Source: an uncultured Burkholderiales bacterium (GTDB lineage: Bacteria > Pseudomonadota > Gammaproteobacteria > Burkholderiales > Burkholderiaceae_C). From it: a DNA stretch of 40,086 nucleotides. Made by a program: the position numbers and the translations under genes. The DNA is taken from positions 1 to 40,086 of the forward strand of contig CAIWAO010000075.1 in assembly GCA_903910745.1 (NCBI GenBank), in the 5' to 3' direction. This document shows positions 1 through 7,916 of this stretch, in pieces (position 1 is the stretch's first letter; each line of letters starts with the position of its first letter). The notes beneath the pieces were generated by a model. The model searched no databases, was not told where the DNA came from, and saw nothing but the letters and a program-made list of their open reading frames with translations.

Positions 1-321
1 CTTTTCTTTTGTACTAAAGCGCAACCATTTGCTCATGCCCAACAAATGTCTGTCCAACTTGAAACGCACATGCCACATTTTGCTACGCTTAACTTTATAC
101 ATGACAACTTCCCCATCTCGCATGTACACACTGCGCGGTTCAGTTGCGGTTAGTATTTCTACAGTGGACTGTTGCGCTGTTGCTGGCGTTGTTGTTGTTG
201 CTGTATTTGCTGTATTCGCAATCTGTTGTGCCAGTGCGTTTTGATAGTTGACAACAACTGTGATGCTTGTGGGTAGAGAATAGTAGGTGGGCAGATTAAA
301 CAGCGTAGCTGTTTTTTTCAC
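1..321 (-). CDS. Tyrosine recombinase/integrase, N-terminal part (runs off the left edge)
   Basis: An open minus-strand frame reads from a GTG at 321 to the window edge (107 codons); an in-frame stop lies just upstream of the GTG. After a Gln/Thr/Ala-rich stretch comes VYMRDGEVVMYKVKRSKMW followed by HVRFKL and WLRFSTKEK. This matches the Arm-type DNA-binding start of a betaproteobacterial phage-type integrase family, which has the pattern V-Y-x-R-x-G-E-V-V-x-Y-K, W-x-x-R-F-K-L and R-x-S-T-K. The catalytic Arg-His-Arg-Tyr core would lie outside the window and is not seen. Later in-frame ATGs at 123 and 102 are possible starts, but 123 would fall within the conserved motif. The gene reads away from the 3' end of the tRNA-Leu 260 bp away, as expected for an element integrated at that tRNA. 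Its role, DNA integration and excision, is inferred from the family and position. Confidence 0.72.
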   Translation of the reverse strand, partial: MKKTATLFNLPTYYSLPTSITVVVNYQNALAQQIANTANTATTTTPATAQQSTVEILTATEPRSVYMRDGEVVMYKVKRSKMWHVRFKLDRHLLGMSKWLRFSTKEK

Positions 322-482
322 TTGCTAATCTTTTTTGTCTGCATTTGCAAACTTTAGCATCGTGTTTTGCGTTGGGCAACTGATTTTGCCGTCAGTTGGG
401 CAAGTTTTTCGCCGTTCAAACACCGTAAAAAGTATGCACGAGTGTGTTTTACTAAAATTATGTAGCAATTAGCTAAAGTGTG

Positions 483-564
483 TGCACTGTGTGCATGTTG
501 CAATGGTGTTTGCAACATGCATTCTGTGCATTTACATTACGCACAATTGTGTTGTGCAATGTAA
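483..564. repeat. Two adjacent inverted repeats between integrase and tRNA-Leu
   Basis: A perfect 10-bp inverted repeat GCATGTTGCA / TGCAACATGC (493-502 and 511-520, 8-nt loop) is flanked by outer TGCAC / GTGCA arms (483-487 and 526-530). Immediately after it lies a second inverted repeat, TTACATT-ac-GCACAA (532-546) against TTGTGCAATGTAA (552-564). There is no open frame of note here. The position beside an integrase start and a tRNA attachment site suggests integrase or excisionase arm sites, or control of the int promoter. This is inference only. Confidence 0.5.
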
Positions 565-580
565 CAACTACTGTAATTAT

Positions 581-674
581 TGGTGCCCGAGACCGGAATC
601 GAACCGGTACGCCCGCTATTAACGAAAGCGGCGGATTTTAAGTCCGCTGTGTCTACCAATTTCACCACTCGGGC
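581..674 (-). tRNA. tRNA-Leu (anticodon UAA)
   Basis: The minus strand gives a complete 94-nt class II tRNA including an encoded CCA (581-583). The acceptor stem is GCCCGAG/CTCGGGC, the D-arm contains GGTAGACA, the anticodon stem-loop is GCGGA-CTTAAAA-TCCGC (anticodon TAA), there is a long variable arm, and the T-arm contains GGTTCGATTCC. It reads UUA codons. Its 3' half (about 581-610) is intact and faces the partial integrase, so it probably serves as the attachment site of the element to the left, with the element restoring the tRNA 3' end. Confidence 0.95.
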
Positions 675-686
675 GGTGAAGTCGCT

Positions 687-692
687 ATTCTA
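687..692 (-). promoter_or_regulatory. Candidate -10 element for tRNA-Leu
   Basis: TAGAAT on the minus strand lies 12 bp upstream of the tRNA 5' end, which suits a start of transcription a few bases before the mature tRNA. I see no convincing -35 element at the right spacing, so this is tentative. Confidence 0.3.
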
Positions 693-863
693 GCCCAATA
701 TTTAACTTAGTTTCTCACAACCTGGTTTTGTCATTGATCCTGTTAAATAGACAATTTCTTCCAGTTTTCGGATTAATAATTTGAAAGTTTGTTAAAAGTG
801 GGTGTAGAGTTAGCAAAAAAACTCTTTTTTTAAAATGATTCAGGTCTGATTTAAAATTAAGTT

Positions 864-877
864 CAATTTTAAAATTG
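864..877. promoter_or_regulatory. 14-bp AT-rich palindrome upstream of the TPR-GT41 gene
   Basis: CAATTTTAAAATTG is a perfect palindrome about 90 bp before the start at 964, and TTGACC (894-899) could be a -35 element just downstream. The remainder of the gap 675-963 holds only AT-rich DNA and a weak hairpin with a T-run (806-831). AT-rich palindromes arise readily by chance, so an operator role is speculative. Confidence 0.25.
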
Positions 878-963
878 TATTAGGTTTGTATTGTTGACCA
901 AATAATTCAACCATGGCTTATTCAGGATCGAGCGGGTCTGTATTAATTTAAGAACGCATTTTA

Positions 964-3603
964 ATGAAATCAATGCGAAAAAAAACTAAAACAATATCTA
1001 ATGAATCCAATATTTCTTTAGAAAAAGCCATACTACTTCACAGAAATGGTGACTTAAAGGGAGCGAGTCTTCTTTACAGAAACCTACTTAAACAAAATCC
1101 TAAAGATTTCGAGGCTCATCACCTCCTCGGTGTAATTGAGCTTCAAAACCGAAACTGGAGAGATGCCGCTGAGCACATAGAAAAGTCACTCCAACTCAAT
1201 CCCAATCAATTAGGGGCACTAAACAATTACGGTATCGTCCTCAAAGAGCTTAAGCTAGCCGATCAGGCAATAGTGCAGTATCAAAAAGCTATTGTCCTAA
1301 AAAATGACGATCACAATACGTATATGAATTTAGGTAATGCTTATCAGGCACTGTACCAACTTGAGTTGGCAATAGATGCTTACAACAAGTGCATAGTTTT
1401 AGAGCCTTCAAATTCAGCGGTTCTGATGAACCGAGGTTTTGCTTTAGGAGCATTGGGTCAGCATCAATCAGCTATAAGCAGCTATAAACTCGCCCTGCAT
1501 ATTGATCCCAATGATGCTAATGTTTATAACAATTTAGGTAACTCATTAAGAGCTATTTCTAATTTAGATTTGGCAGTTGATTGTTTCTTAAGAGCGGTGG
1601 AGTTAGATCCCAAATTCTCTGATGCTTTTTTTAATTTGGGCAACGTACTTAGAGATCAAAATCGTCTGGAGGAAGCGCTAATTGCCTTCAATAAATCAGT
1701 TGAACTCAACCCTTACGCAGCCGAGCATTACAACAACCAAGGAAATACTTTATTGGACCTTGAGCAATCCAGCTCTGCAATAAAGAGTTTCAATGAAGCT
1801 ATTAAATTGCGTCCCTCCTACTCACAGGCTTACAACAACCTTGGCAACGCATACCTGCAATTAAAGGATTATCAAAGCTCTTTAAATAGTTATAACCTTG
1901 CTGTCGCTTTAAATCCTGGCTACGCCCAAGCATACAACAATAGGGCGAATTTGCTTAGGCTGTTTGTACTTGGTAATTTGGCTGAAGATAACTACGTGAG
2001 AGCCGCAATCTTAGATCCAAAATATCCAGATCCTCATAATAATTTGGGCGTACTTTATTTGGAAAATTCCAAGCTCAAGGCTGCATTAAATTGCTTTGAT
2101 GAGGCTATAAAACTAAATCCAAAATTTGCAGATGCTCTGTGCAACAAGTCCAATGCACTAAGAGTGCTCAAGCTTTTTGAACAATCAATTGCGGGTTATC
2201 AAGATACCCTCCGTCTAGCGCCTGACTACGAATACGTGAAGGGGTTACTGGTACACGCAAAAATGCAAATATGTGATTGGAGCGGGCTAGAGACGCTTTT
2301 AAGTGAGCTAGTGTTAGGTATTGAGTCCAATGAAAGAGTTACCCCTGCGTTTCCTGTATTGGCTTTGAGCGACTCAGTTCTTCTCCAACGTAAAGCTGCG
2401 AGCATATGGGCATCACATAAATTTCCAAGCTCGTCAGTTTGTGGTGATTTAGTTGTGAGTGATCTTGGAAACCCTTCAAGAAAACTACGCATTGGTTATT
2501 TTTCTGCAGACTTTAGAGATCATCCAGTTTCATATTTGATGGCTGATTTGTTTGAACACCATAACCGAAATGAGTTTGAAATAATTGCCTTCTCCATCGG
2601 TCCGGTGCGTGAAGATGCAATGCGCAAGAGGTTAGAAAAATCCTTTGACGTTTGGATTGAGTGTGATGATTTGTCTGATATTGAGGTCGCTGAGCGTGCC
2701 CGCGATCTGCAACTCGATATTGCAGTTGATTTAGGAGGCTTCACAAAAAACAGCAGAACCGGAATTTTCTCGCTTCGCTGCGCACCTACTCAAGTCAGCT
2801 ATATCGGCTATTTGGGAACCATGGCAGCGCCTTACATAGATTACTTGATCGCTGATAAAGTGATCATTCCGGATCAGTACAAAAGTCTATACACAGAGAA
2901 GATTGCTTACTTACCTGTTTACCAAGCCAATGACTCAAAGAGGCAAATGTCAGATGAGCAAATCAATCGCACGGACTTGGGGTTGCCTGAGAGTGCGTTT
3001 GTATTTGGGTGCTTTAATACCAATTACAAGATTACACCGCAAGTCTTTGAGGTGTGGATGAAAATCTTAGCTCGAGTCGCCTCAAGTGTTTTGTACATAT
3101 ATGCCGATACCGAGCCTGTTAAACAAAATCTTCGCCGCGAGGCTCAAAACCGAAATATTGATCCCAACCGTATATTTTTCGCTGAGCGAGTAGATCAGCC
3201 GAAATATTTGTCTAGATTCAAATGTGTTGATCTATTCTTAGATACCTTCCCTTACAACGCAGGAACGACTGCGAGCGACGCATTATGGAGTGGCCTTGCT
3301 GTATTGACGTTATCGGGAGAGGCCTTTGCGAGCAGAATGGCTGCTAGTTTACTTACCGCTCTAGGGATGACTGAACTTATTACTTCGTCTCTAGAGGAAT
3401 ATGAAGAAATGGCGGTCATGTTAGGCACGAACTCTGATCAAATGAACTCAGTAAAGACAAAACTCTCCATTCAAAAGGAGGTAACTGATTTATTTAATAC
3501 CTCTAAATTTACTGTCAATTTAGAGCAAGTCTACAAAGAGATGGTATCTAGGGTTAAGGCACAGGAGCCCCCCTCAGAGATCGTTTTGAATACTAGAAAA
3601 TAA
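964..3603 (+). CDS. TPR protein with C-terminal GT41 (O-GlcNAc transferase-like) domain
   Basis: 879 aa in two parts. Residues about 19-430 are roughly twelve 34-residue tetratricopeptide repeats, seen as recurring YNNLGN-type helices with A-x-x-x-Y/F-x-x-A-I-x-L-x-P ends. Residues about 505-860 are the glycosyltransferase family 41 catalytic region. It carries GYFSADFRDHPVS with His520 at the place of the human OGT active-site His, CAPTQVSYIGYLGT (606-619), NTNYKITP with Lys689 (UDP-binding Lys in OGT) and DLFLDTFPYNAGTTASD (756-772), followed by GEAFASRMAAS. These enzymes transfer a sugar from a UDP-sugar to Ser/Thr (or Asn) of proteins; donor and target here are unknown. There is no signal peptide, so it is likely cytoplasmic. 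The ATG at 964 has no strong ribosome site. It stands alone, converging on the RodZ-like gene, next to the tRNA-Leu integration site. Confidence 0.88.
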   Translation: MKSMRKKTKTISNESNISLEKAILLHRNGDLKGASLLYRNLLKQNPKDFEAHHLLGVIELQNRNWRDAAEHIEKSLQLNPNQLGALNNYGIVLKELKLADQAIVQYQKAIVLKNDDHNTYMNLGNAYQALYQLELAIDAYNKCIVLEPSNSAVLMNRGFALGALGQHQSAISSYKLALHIDPNDANVYNNLGNSLRAISNLDLAVDCFLRAVELDPKFSDAFFNLGNVLRDQNRLEEALIAFNKSVELNPYAAEHYNNQGNTLLDLEQSSSAIKSFNEAIKLRPSYSQAYNNLGNAYLQLKDYQSSLNSYNLAVALNPGYAQAYNNRANLLRLFVLGNLAEDNYVRAAILDPKYPDPHNNLGVLYLENSKLKAALNCFDEAIKLNPKFADALCNKSNALRVLKLFEQSIAGYQDTLRLAPDYEYVKGLLVHAKMQICDWSGLETLLSELVLGIESNERVTPAFPVLALSDSVLLQRKAASIWASHKFPSSSVCGDLVVSDLGNPSRKLRIGYFSADFRDHPVSYLMADLFEHHNRNEFEIIAFSIGPVREDAMRKRLEKSFDVWIECDDLSDIEVAERARDLQLDIAVDLGGFTKNSRTGIFSLRCAPTQVSYIGYLGTMAAPYIDYLIADKVIIPDQYKSLYTEKIAYLPVYQANDSKRQMSDEQINRTDLGLPESAFVFGCFNTNYKITPQVFEVWMKILARVASSVLYIYADTEPVKQNLRREAQNRNIDPNRIFFAERVDQPKYLSRFKCVDLFLDTFPYNAGTTASDALWSGLAVLTLSGEAFASRMAASLLTALGMTELITSSLEEYEEMAVMLGTNSDQMNSVKTKLSIQKEVTDLFNTSKFTVNLEQVYKEMVSRVKAQEPPSEIVLNTRK

Positions 3604-3632
3604 CAAGACTCATTCGTACATTTTTTGAACAT

Positions 3633-4874
3633 TTACTGTGCAATATTTTGCTCGACAAGCAGAATTCTTTGCCCGCTGATTGCAGAGGTATTGATTCGGG
3701 CTCCTTGAAAATAGATTTGTATTTTCTGAATATCGGGGCCAGCTATTTGCCATGGAGCCTTACCGTAAATACTTGTACCCTGATCTTTTTGGAAACGTAC
3801 TAAGCTCTTCTTACCAGTGGCGTCTTGAACACAGGCCTGAGTAATATCTGTGCTGTTCATATAAACGTAGTTTCCAGCTTTACTTGGATAGGCAGCTAGG
3901 GGAGCAATGGGAGCATCGGAGCCAAGGAGTTGGCATGGGTCAGTAGTGAGTTCGGTTGAAATTTTGGTTACTGAATTGGCAGAAAGGGAAGGAGTTGTAG
4001 CGGGGGAAGACGTGGAAGAAGTGGAAGAATTAGCAATTGGCGATGTGCCAATAACAGATGAGCTGATTTGAGACGGGGAGGACGACGTCAGTGCAGTTAA
4101 GGGCTTGTTTTGACTATCAGCAGTAGCAGAAGTTGCGGCTTGATTTTGTGCACTCTTTGTTTGCGCTGCTGATATTTCTGACGCGTTAGAGCCCAAGTTG
4201 GGCGTGGGATTTGCGTTTAAGGACGACAACTCTGCAACATTGCTCTGGGCGGCATTTGAGGTGACTTTTTCTTCAGAAGAGATTGATTTTGAGTTTTCTG
4301 ATTGAGGTGATGTTAATGTAGATGCAGTTGTAGATGGCGTTGAGGGAGTTGAGGGAGTTGATGGGGTTGATGGGGTTGATGGGGTTGAGGTTAGACCTGG
4401 TATCAGAAAGAGATTTTCTATCTCCCATGGGCTCCAGTAAAGCAATGCGATACCAAACATTACACAAATTGCCCCCCAGGCCATAGGACTAAGATTTTTT
4501 CTTGAGTAGGGCGAGGAGGGAAGGTAATTGAAGGGACTACGAGACTTTGCAGATAGACGAACGATATCTTCAATTACATTTTTCTCATTACTCAAATGAC
4601 TATTTTGCTGAGAGGGGTTTGAGACTTTTGTCCCTGTTGAATCTGTTTCATTTACAAAATAAGAATTCGCTGGATCTATTACTTTCAAAATCCTGTAGAT
4701 TGCTTGTTTTCTGATTTCTTCTGAATAAAACAGATGTCGTCCACCTTGTTCAAGTTGAGTGAGCTGAGCGGTGGTTAGGCCAGTTTGTGTGGCCAAATCA
4801 TTCAAATCGATCTTTGCCCTTTGGCGCAAGCCTTTTAACTCATGAGGATCTGGCAACTTTTTATTGAATGACAT
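3633..4874 (-). CDS. RodZ-like helix-turn-helix membrane protein with Ser/Thr/Pro-rich linker
   Basis: 413 aa with bitopic architecture. Residues about 10-65 form a Cro/Xre-like helix-turn-helix (LNDLATQTGLTTAQLTQLEQG). A single membrane segment lies at about 130-148, followed by a very long low-complexity linker (about 160-325) that begins with six or more Ser-Thr-Pro repeats. A compact C-terminal domain (about 330-413) contains SIYGKAPWQIAG and VYFQG-like strands resembling the RodZ C-terminal (DUF4115-type) domain. Cys314 and Cys348 in this presumably periplasmic domain could form a disulfide. RodZ couples MreB to the elongation machinery. However, the usual RodZ neighbours (pilF, ispG, hisS) are absent here and the linker is unusually long, so this may be a paralogue or a different sensor. 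The gene is monocistronic and convergent with the TPR-GT41 gene. Confidence 0.6.
   Translation of the reverse strand: MSFNKKLPDPHELKGLRQRAKIDLNDLATQTGLTTAQLTQLEQGGRHLFYSEEIRKQAIYRILKVIDPANSYFVNETDSTGTKVSNPSQQNSHLSNEKNVIEDIVRLSAKSRSPFNYLPSSPYSRKNLSPMAWGAICVMFGIALLYWSPWEIENLFLIPGLTSTPSTPSTPSTPSTPSTPSTTASTLTSPQSENSKSISSEEKVTSNAAQSNVAELSSLNANPTPNLGSNASEISAAQTKSAQNQAATSATADSQNKPLTALTSSSPSQISSSVIGTSPIANSSTSSTSSPATTPSLSANSVTKISTELTTDPCQLLGSDAPIAPLAAYPSKAGNYVYMNSTDITQACVQDATGKKSLVRFQKDQGTSIYGKAPWQIAGPDIQKIQIYFQGARINTSAISGQRILLVEQNIAQ
4333..4386. repeat. 9-bp in-frame minisatellite (Ser-Thr-Pro repeats)
   Basis: Six head-to-tail copies of a 9-bp unit (GATGGGGTT, with GAGGGAGTT and GATGGCGTT variants) lie in the RodZ-like gene and encode Ser-Thr-Pro on the minus strand. 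Because the unit is a multiple of three, copy-number change would alter linker length without breaking the frame. Confidence 0.85.
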
Positions 4875-5061
4875 ACAGAGCTCAATGTGGTGACTAGGTA
4901 TCTAAAATTTTCTGTTTAAAGGCTAAACCATTGTGGATTAAGAGTTTTTAAGGATTATGACAACCTGTTAAATTTTAGACGATACTGACTAACCACTACT
5001 TATTGCTAACTTGGTATTTATCAAATATCAATAATTCACAGCGCTATTCAAACCAATAAGC

Positions 5062-5898
5062 CTAGTGGTGCTCTTCAATCCACTCTTTGTAGCGAGGATG
5101 ATTGCTCAGAGTATCAAAACAAAATCCCTGCTCTTTTAATCCAACGATCAAGGGCTCTAAATCAGCTGGTGCCCATGGATCCTGTCTTGACCATATTCCT
5201 AAATGAGCCATCAAAATATCGCCTTTTTTTATATTTTTTAAAGCTTTAGAGAGTAGCAAAGCGTTTGGGAAGGTTTTGCTACTGAGCTCATCCCCCAAAA
5301 AACCTGCAGGTGCCCAGTCAACATGAGCAAACCCGCAAGTTTTAGCGGCACTTAACAATTGGTTGGAAACTTTGCCACCAGGAGCTCTAAATAAAGGCAG
5401 AGGTTCTACACCTGTGATTTCTTTCAATCTTTGATTTGCGTGTCTAAGTTCTGCGCAGTACTCCTGAGGACCCCAGTTCAGACTTTGCCCTTTTAAAGCT
5501 CCAGCACTGGGTTTGAATATAAACCGTTCGTTAGGTAGATCTGCTTGCCAATAGACATGATTGAATGTGTGACTGGCAAATGTGTTTCCAAGCAACGCCT
5601 CCTGTCTCCACCAATTAGCCCAGGTGTCCCCCAAACTTCCATCTCCCGTTTTACTGGGCTCTTGAGCTGCAAAGTAAGTTACCCTGACATTATTGCGCTT
5701 AAGTATCTCCGAAATGAGTGGTGCAACCTCCATGTGCCCAGTGTCAAAGGTTAGGTAGAGAGGTTTTTTGCAGGCCGTTGTTTTATCTGATGATGTCTGT
5801 GCATGGCTGGATACCGAATGAGCGAAGCCGAAGAGACTAAAACAAATCAACAGTAACTGAGAAAGCGATTTTTTAATTTGTTTAAATTCTTTTCGCAT
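5062..5898 (-). CDS. Secreted polysaccharide deacetylase (NodB-homology, CE4) family protein
   Basis: The frame is open from 5979, but the ATG at 5898 is preferred because it gives a clean Sec signal peptide (hydrophobic LLLICFSLFGF, cleavage near SSHA-Q) and a 17-bp overlap with the upstream gene, suggesting translational coupling. From this start the protein is 278 aa. CE4 motifs are visible: LTFDTGH (Asp52; the usual second metal-binding Asp is Thr53), SHTFNH (His110 and His114), and FRAPGGK (Arg171). The family removes N- or O-acetyl groups from polysaccharides. The Asp-to-Thr change in motif 1 appears, from memory, to be shared by a betaproteobacterial subgroup, so it may define a subfamily rather than a dead enzyme. 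It is exported and probably periplasmic; the substrate is unknown. It follows the beta-propeller gene in an operon. Confidence 0.82.
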   Translation of the reverse strand: MRKEFKQIKKSLSQLLLICFSLFGFAHSVSSHAQTSSDKTTACKKPLYLTFDTGHMEVAPLISEILKRNNVRVTYFAAQEPSKTGDGSLGDTWANWWRQEALLGNTFASHTFNHVYWQADLPNERFIFKPSAGALKGQSLNWGPQEYCAELRHANQRLKEITGVEPLPLFRAPGGKVSNQLLSAAKTCGFAHVDWAPAGFLGDELSSKTFPNALLLSKALKNIKKGDILMAHLGIWSRQDPWAPADLEPLIVGLKEQGFCFDTLSNHPRYKEWIEEHH

Positions 5899-6943
5899 GC
5901 TCAAGCGTCCAAATACCGTGAGGAGACTTACCCACTTTAACTTGTTTGAGCAACTTGCCTGTCTCGATATCAACGACACTCATTTTCCCAATCCAGCGAG
6001 AAGAAATGAAGAGTTTCTTTTGATCAGCCGATACCTCCATGCAATCTGGTCCACCAGGCGCATTGATTTCTTTTACGACTTTAAAAGTCGTGTAATCGAT
6101 CAAACTAATGGTGTTTGAAACTCGGTTGCTGACAAAGATATGTTTAGAGTCCCCAAGAGCCCTAAACGCATGCGCCCCCTCACCAGTCGCAATAGCTTGG
6201 CTAAGTTGAGCAGGATTTTTTGTAATATCAAATACCTGTACCTCTCGTCCACCAGTTAAGCCAACTAAAAGGCTCTTTCCATCAGGCGTCCCAAAAACGT
6301 CGGCCGGTAATGCCCCTGTTTTAATGCGCCACTTCATTGTTTGTGTTGGCAAATCAACTGCGACCAATTCATTGCTGTCTTGCATCGTTGCATAAACTGT
6401 CTGACTGTCTGCGCTGATCCACAGATGACTCGGTGTTTTGTCAGAGGGAATGCGTTTGATGATAGTTAAATCAGTGCCATTCCAACTGTAAATATCTATG
6501 TGATTTAACCTATTTCCAACAGTTACAAACCACTTCATATCAGGGGAGAATCGAAGTTGGTAAGGATCAAGCGTGTTTTTCACAACCCTTTGAACGTTTG
6601 CCGTTTTTGGGTCAATGAAAGTTAGAGAATTGCTCCCCGCATTGGCAACAATTACGGATTTTTCATCCGGAGTTAAATACAGATGATGCGGCTCTTTGCC
6701 TGTTGGGATTTTTTTTATTTCAGACCAATCCTGTGGGTCTATCACACTGACATTTGCATCTAAAGAGTTGAGAACGAAGATGGGTAGGCCCGCAGCACAT
6801 GCAGTGCCTGTGATTACGAAAAAAAAGGAAAGCGATAATACGCTCAAAACTTTGCTTGAATTTTTAACTATTTCACACTTTAAATAAATACATTGTTTCT
6901 TTAGGCTTGAATTATTCAATTTGCCAATTAATACGGTATTCAA
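5882..6943 (-). CDS. Exported YVTN-type beta-propeller protein
   Basis: 353 aa with an N-terminal hydrophobic export signal (VLSVLSLSFFFVITGTACAA, about residues 32-51), then successive propeller strands of the YVTN/NHL kind: VLNSLDANVSVID, VANAGSNSLTFIDP, ATMQDSNELVAVDLP, VSNRVSNTISLIDY and ISSRWIGKMSVVD. The start is a TTG (6943) preceded by AGGAA at good spacing. No in-frame ATG precedes the signal, so a non-ATG start seems real. Such propellers are ligand- or protein-binding scaffolds in the periplasm and have no predictable enzymatic role. The stop codon overlaps the start of the deacetylase gene by 17 bp, so the two products are probably made together and may act on the same envelope polysaccharide; that link is inference. 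Confidence 0.8.
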   Translation of the reverse strand: MNTVLIGKLNNSSLKKQCIYLKCEIVKNSSKVLSVLSLSFFFVITGTACAAGLPIFVLNSLDANVSVIDPQDWSEIKKIPTGKEPHHLYLTPDEKSVIVANAGSNSLTFIDPKTANVQRVVKNTLDPYQLRFSPDMKWFVTVGNRLNHIDIYSWNGTDLTIIKRIPSDKTPSHLWISADSQTVYATMQDSNELVAVDLPTQTMKWRIKTGALPADVFGTPDGKSLLVGLTGGREVQVFDITKNPAQLSQAIATGEGAHAFRALGDSKHIFVSNRVSNTISLIDYTTFKVVKEINAPGGPDCMEVSADQKKLFISSRWIGKMSVVDIETGKLLKQVKVGKSPHGIWTLEHAKRI

Positions 6944-7124
6944 AATAGTTGTTCCTGAGCGCCTCAGCGCATGATAATTTAAAGAATCTTTTAATTTAGA
7001 TTTTGACGCTCTATTGTAATTAGAAAGTCAATTTCAGGATTGACAAGGATCAAAATCATGACATCTGAATTTAACCATACTCAAAATTAAATGGGTTTAC
7101 AGGGCGTTCAATCTGTTGGGTAAC

Positions 7125-7916
7125 TTAAGCGCCCTTGAATAAGGAATTAATTTCATCGTGGGACAGCCATCTCCACATACCAGGAGCCAAATCATTTGGA
7201 ATGCTTAAAGGGCCAATGTGAGCTCTATGAAGTTTCACAACCTTATGGCCAGTTGCAGCCAACATACGTTTGACCTGGTGATATTTGCCTTGAGTTAGAG
7301 TCAGATTCATAGTGAATTCGCCTGTCAGTTCTGCTTGGTGTGCAAGAGTTAGCTCGTATTCGTCTTTGAGGTGAACTCCTCGTAAGAGTTTCTCGCACGC
7401 CCCCACATCTAGCGGGTCCTCAGTTGTGACTTCATAGACCTTGGGAACATGATGCTTTGGAGAGCTCATCTTGTGAATAAACTGACCATCATCTGATAAG
7501 AGCAAAAGACCGGTGGTGTCTTGATCCAATCGCCCAACCGCTTGTACGCCGGGCGATGAGCCTTTCCTGGGTCTTTGTCTTAGTGGAGCAGGCAGGAGGG
7601 TGTACACGCTTGGCCAATTGGAGGGTTTTTGTGAGCACTCAATTCCCATCGGTTTATTCAGCATCACGTATGCAGTCAAGTGGTAATGCCAAGTTACGCC
7701 CTCTACTTTGTAAGCAAGTCCTTCTAAGCTATTATTGTCATTTGAGCTTGATGAACTTAATTTTCCAAGTGAGTTTTCTAGTTCTGCGTAGGGATCCAGG
7801 TGAGTTTGAAAGTCATTAGACCCCATATCTAGTTCAAAAAAACCCTCTTCAATTAAAGCGATACAGTGCCTGCGTGTGCCAAAGCCCTGAGAGTAAAGTA
7901 AGTCAAACGCGTTCAC
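7125..7916 (-). CDS. rsuA: RsuA-family 16S rRNA pseudouridine synthase
   Basis: 263 aa. A short S4-like N-terminus (LLYSQGFGTRRHCIALIEEG) precedes the catalytic domain. The signature GRLDQDTTGLLLL carries the catalytic Asp131, and the C-terminal YHQVKRMLAATGHKVVKLHR is typical of RsuA/RluE-type enzymes. The likely reaction is isomerisation of a uridine (U516 in E. coli) of 16S rRNA. An insert of Ser/Asn residues (about 54-63) between the S4 part and the catalytic domain is unusual. The start is a GTG (7916) overlapping the TGA stop of the upstream CoA-transferase as GTGA, so translation is coupled. A close alternative would be another RsuA-like paralogue acting on 23S rRNA. Confidence 0.85.
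   Translation of the reverse strand: MNAFDLLYSQGFGTRRHCIALIEEGFFELDMGSNDFQTHLDPYAELENSLGKLSSSSSNDNNSLEGLAYKVEGVTWHYHLTAYVMLNKPMGIECSQKPSNWPSVYTLLPAPLRQRPRKGSSPGVQAVGRLDQDTTGLLLLSDDGQFIHKMSSPKHHVPKVYEVTTEDPLDVGACEKLLRGVHLKDEYELTLAHQAELTGEFTMNLTLTQGKYHQVKRMLAATGHKVVKLHRAHIGPLSIPNDLAPGMWRWLSHDEINSLFKGA

Noticed and set aside
29-244. 71-codon plus-strand frame at the left edge
   Set aside because: It lies opposite the minus-strand integrase frame, which has a recognisable Arm-domain pattern; the plus frame is low-complexity Val/Ala sequence with no family likeness.
806-831. AGAGTT/AACTCT hairpin with a T-run, terminator-like on the plus strand
   Set aside because: No plus-strand gene ends before it, the stem is AT-rich and only 6 bp, and the region is T-rich anyway.
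4273-4467. Asn-Pro-Ile repeat frame on the minus strand
   Set aside because: It is the out-of-frame reading of the 9-bp repeat inside the RodZ-like gene.
5899-5979. N-terminal extension of the deacetylase to 5979
   Set aside because: It would overlap the propeller gene by 98 bp and hides the signal peptide behind an extra charged stretch; the start at 5898 fits better.
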